Under the pieces are notes generated by a model. That model saw nothing but the letters and a program-made list of their open reading frames with translations. It searched no databases and was not told the origin of the DNA. Positions 8,204 through 9,520 of a stretch of 9,520 nt of DNA are shown here, in pieces. Every line of letters starts with the position of its first letter. Within the stretch, counting starts at the first letter, position 1. Source of the stretch: an uncultured Peptostreptococcaceae bacterium (GTDB lineage: Bacteria; Bacillota; Clostridia; Tissierellales; Peptoniphilaceae); assembly GCA_945910665.1 (NCBI GenBank), contig CAMDZK010000028.1:1-9520 (forward strand), read 5' to 3'. Both the position numbers and the translations under genes were made by a program.

Positions 8204-8614
8204 ATGCCAACAATTAATCAGTTGATTAAGCAAGGAAGACAAAAAGTTGTTTACAAATCAAAAACTCCAGCTTTAGGATCAACCATGAACAACTTGAAAA
8301 AAGAATCTGTTCAAGTGAACGCTCCACAAAAACGTGGCGTTTGCACAGCGGTTCGTACGGTAACTCCAAAGAAACCAAACTCCGCTCTTCGTAAAATCGC
8401 CCGTGTTCGTTTGACAAATGGAATGGAAGTTATGTCTTACATTCCAGGAATCGGACATAACCTTCAAGAGCATAGTGTCGTGTTGATTCGCGGAGGAAGG
8501 GTTAAAGACCTTCCAGGGGTACGTTACCACATTGTACGTGGCGCCCTCGACACCGCAGGTGTTGCTAACCGCAAGCAAGGTCGTTCTAAATACGGAGCGA
8601 AAAAATCGAAATAA
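8204..8614 (+). CDS. rpsL: 30S ribosomal protein S12
   Basis: This 136-residue protein is ribosomal protein S12, which lies at the decoding centre of the small subunit and influences accuracy. The order of blocks is typical: MPTINQLI at the start, PQKRGVCT (41-48), [11 protein letters not shown] (54-64), [20 protein letters not shown] (79-97) and [12 protein letters not shown] (98-109). The lysines K56 and K57 and the KDLPG loop (K101 to G105), positions where streptomycin-resistance changes occur in other bacteria, are of the sensitive type. D102 is the residue that is methylthiolated in some species. The protein is about 12 residues longer than E. coli S12 because of an N-terminal stretch (about 17-40) usual in Firmicutes. 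The start is set by a perfect Shine-Dalgarno AAAGGAGGTG (8189-8198), five bases before ATG. It is the first gene of the str operon, transcribed from 8006-8034. Confidence 0.99.
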   Translation: MPTINQLIKQGRQKVVYKSKTPALGSTMNNLKKESVQVNAPQKRGVCTAVRTVTPKKPNSALRKIARVRLTNGMEVMSYIPGIGHNLQEHSVVLIRGGRVKDLPGVRYHIVRGALDTAGVANRKQGRSKYGAKKSK

Positions 8615-8721
8615 TCGAAACTTGTGCATAAAGCGTTATTATGGATTCACATAAAAATGATTTGCGCACGACGGCAATTGCCGAGTACCATTGAACTACT
8701 AAATAGTAAGGAGGGAAGCCA
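8615..8721 (+). promoter_or_regulatory. rpsL-rpsG intercistronic region with possible structure
   Basis: This gap is long compared with the 18 and 27 bases of the other gaps between co-transcribed genes in the window. It contains a perfect 12-base palindrome CGGCAATTGCCG (8672-8683), which can fold as a four-pair hairpin with an AATT loop. A longer-range pairing TGTGCA (8623-8628) with TGCGCA (8663-8668) and a small ACTA/TAGT hairpin (8695-8707) just before the rpsG ribosome-binding site are also possible. In E. coli the equivalent gap binds S7 for feedback control; whether this one does is only an inference. No promoter with good -35 and -10 boxes is seen. Confidence 0.35.
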
Positions 8722-8724
8722 GTG
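8707..8724 (+). promoter_or_regulatory. Shine-Dalgarno and GTG start of rpsG
   Basis: TAAGGAGGG (8707-8715) is six bases upstream of GTG (8722). It fixes the GTG start, after which the conserved sequence [10 protein letters not shown] follows; no ATG lies at this place. Confidence 0.88.
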
Positions 8725-9192
8725 CCAAGAAAAGGACACGTTCCAAAAAGAGAGGTCCTACAAGATCCAATTTATAAAGACATTGTAGTGACTAAACTCA
8801 TCAACAATATTATGTTAGATGGGAAAAAAGGTGTCGCACAAGGAATTGTGTATGGTGCCTTTGATTATATTAAAGAACAAACAGGTGAAGAGCCTTTAGA
8901 AGTATTCTACAAAGCGCTCAATAACATTATGCCTGTATTAGAAATTAAAGCTCGTCGTATCGGTGGTGCGAACTACCAAGTTCCAATCGAAGTACGACCA
9001 GAAAGAAGACAAACATTAGGCTTACGTTGGTTAGTTACTTACAGCCGTAACCGTTCTGAAAAGACAATGCTCGAAAGACTTGCAAAAGAGTTAATCGACG
9101 CATCTAACAATACAGGAGCCAGCGTGAAGAAGAGAGAAGATACGCACAGAATGGCAGAAGCAAACAAAGCCTTTGCTCACTATCGTTTCTAG
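8722..9192 (+). CDS. rpsG: 30S ribosomal protein S7
   Basis: This protein has 156 residues, the standard bacterial length, and is ribosomal protein S7. S7 starts assembly of the 30S head and lies near the mRNA exit and E site. The sequence opens with [17 protein letters not shown] and has [13 protein letters not shown] (25-37). It continues with [29 protein letters not shown] split over the centre, then [15 protein letters not shown] and the [20 protein letters not shown] end, all strongly conserved. It starts at GTG behind a good Shine-Dalgarno. It follows rpsL after 107 bases and precedes fusA by 27 bases. In enterobacteria S7 represses its own operon; whether it does so here is not shown by the sequence. 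Confidence 0.99.
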   Translation: MPRKGHVPKREVLQDPIYKDIVVTKLINNIMLDGKKGVAQGIVYGAFDYIKEQTGEEPLEVFYKALNNIMPVLEIKARRIGGANYQVPIEVRPERRQTLGLRWLVTYSRNRSEKTMLERLAKELIDASNNTGASVKKREDTHRMAEANKAFAHYRF

Positions 9193-9205
9193 TGTAAATC
9201 AGAAA

Positions 9206-9222
9206 GAAGGAGAGAGTCTGTG
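9206..9222 (+). promoter_or_regulatory. Shine-Dalgarno and GTG start of fusA
   Basis: GAAGGAG (9206-9212) lies seven bases before GTG (9220). The codons that follow read [20 protein letters not shown], the conserved EF-G N-terminus, so this GTG and not a later ATG is the start. Confidence 0.85.
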
Positions 9223-9520
9223 CCAAGAGAATTTTCGTTAAAAGACACCCGTAATATCGGGATTATGGCCCATATCGATGCAGGGAAAACGACCACAACA
9301 GAACGTATTCTGTACTACACCGGTAAAATCCATAAGATGGGTGACACCCACGAAGGTGCAGCGCAAATGGACTGGATGGTGCAAGAGCAAGAGCGTGGTA
9401 TTACAATCACATCTGCTGCAACGACTTGTCACTGGAAAGACCATCGCATCAACATCATCGATACACCCGGACACGTTGACTTTACAGTAGAAGTAGAACG
9501 TTCCTTACGTGTACTTGACG
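9220..9520 (+). CDS. fusA: Elongation factor G, N-terminal part (3' truncated by window end)
   Basis: One hundred codons of EF-G are visible, out of roughly 690-700 in the family. EF-G is the cytosolic GTPase that drives translocation of tRNA and mRNA on the ribosome and, with the recycling factor, splits post-termination ribosomes. The GTP-binding motifs of the first domain are present: the P-loop AHIDAGKT at 17-24, the switch I segment ERGITITSA (58-66) and the G3 motif DTPGH at 81-85. The residues GAAQMDWM before switch I are typical of EF-G and not of LepA, BipA or EF-Tu. The gene follows rpsG after 27 bases in the usual str order; tuf would be expected next but lies outside the window. 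The sequence shows no sign of damage. Confidence 0.98.
   Translation, partial: MPREFSLKDTRNIGIMAHIDAGKTTTTERILYYTGKIHKMGDTHEGAAQMDWMVQEQERGITITSAATTCHWKDHRINIIDTPGHVDFTVEVERSLRVLD

Noticed and set aside
1..9520. CRISPR arrays, insertion sequences, prophage genes, tRNA or rRNA genes, or a defence system
   Set aside because: The window is almost wholly filled by conserved housekeeping genes; no regular repeat-spacer pattern, transposase, tRNA-like or rRNA-like sequence is seen.

Overview
The window is a conserved transcription and translation block from a Gram-positive bacterium, most likely a Clostridia or Tissierellia member of the Firmicutes. The RpoB N-terminus ([10 protein letters not shown]), the small module after its KFNKKL motif and the acidic RpoB tail resemble clostridial RpoB as I remember it, more than the Bacillus form. 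RpoC has no large trigger-loop insert and S12 has the longer N-terminal region usual in Firmicutes. Genus cannot be set from this window.

Layout, all genes on the + strand. Bases 1-499 are the 3' end of an unrelated gene, probably a secreted polysaccharide deacetylase, closed by a hairpin terminator at 526-558. A near-consensus promoter (613-641) then starts the rpoB-rpoC unit (763-4416 and 4435-8004, 18 bases apart). One base after the rpoC stop there is a second, near-perfect promoter (8006-8034), followed by a structured leader of about 160 bases. Then come rpsL (8204-8614), rpsG (8722-9192) and the first 100 codons of fusA (9220 to the window end), the start of the classic str operon.

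RpoB and RpoC together form the catalytic core of RNA polymerase. S12 and S7 are 30S decoding-centre and head proteins, and EF-G drives translocation. No terminator with a clear U-tract separates rpoC from rpsL, so rpsL-rpsG-fusA can plausibly be read both from their own promoter and by read-through from rpoB.

I found no undescribed multi-gene system. The points worth a second look are regulatory or small-scale. They include a promoter set inside an inverted repeat after rpoC, and a rpsL leader with mutually exclusive pairings and a possible pseudoknot. They also include a long hairpin and poorly spaced ribosome-binding site before rpoB, and separation of rpoB from rplKAJL. In the proteins, they are a tandem duplication in the RpoB acidic tail and substitutions in otherwise very conserved RNA polymerase motifs. 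All RNA structures were read by eye and not computed.
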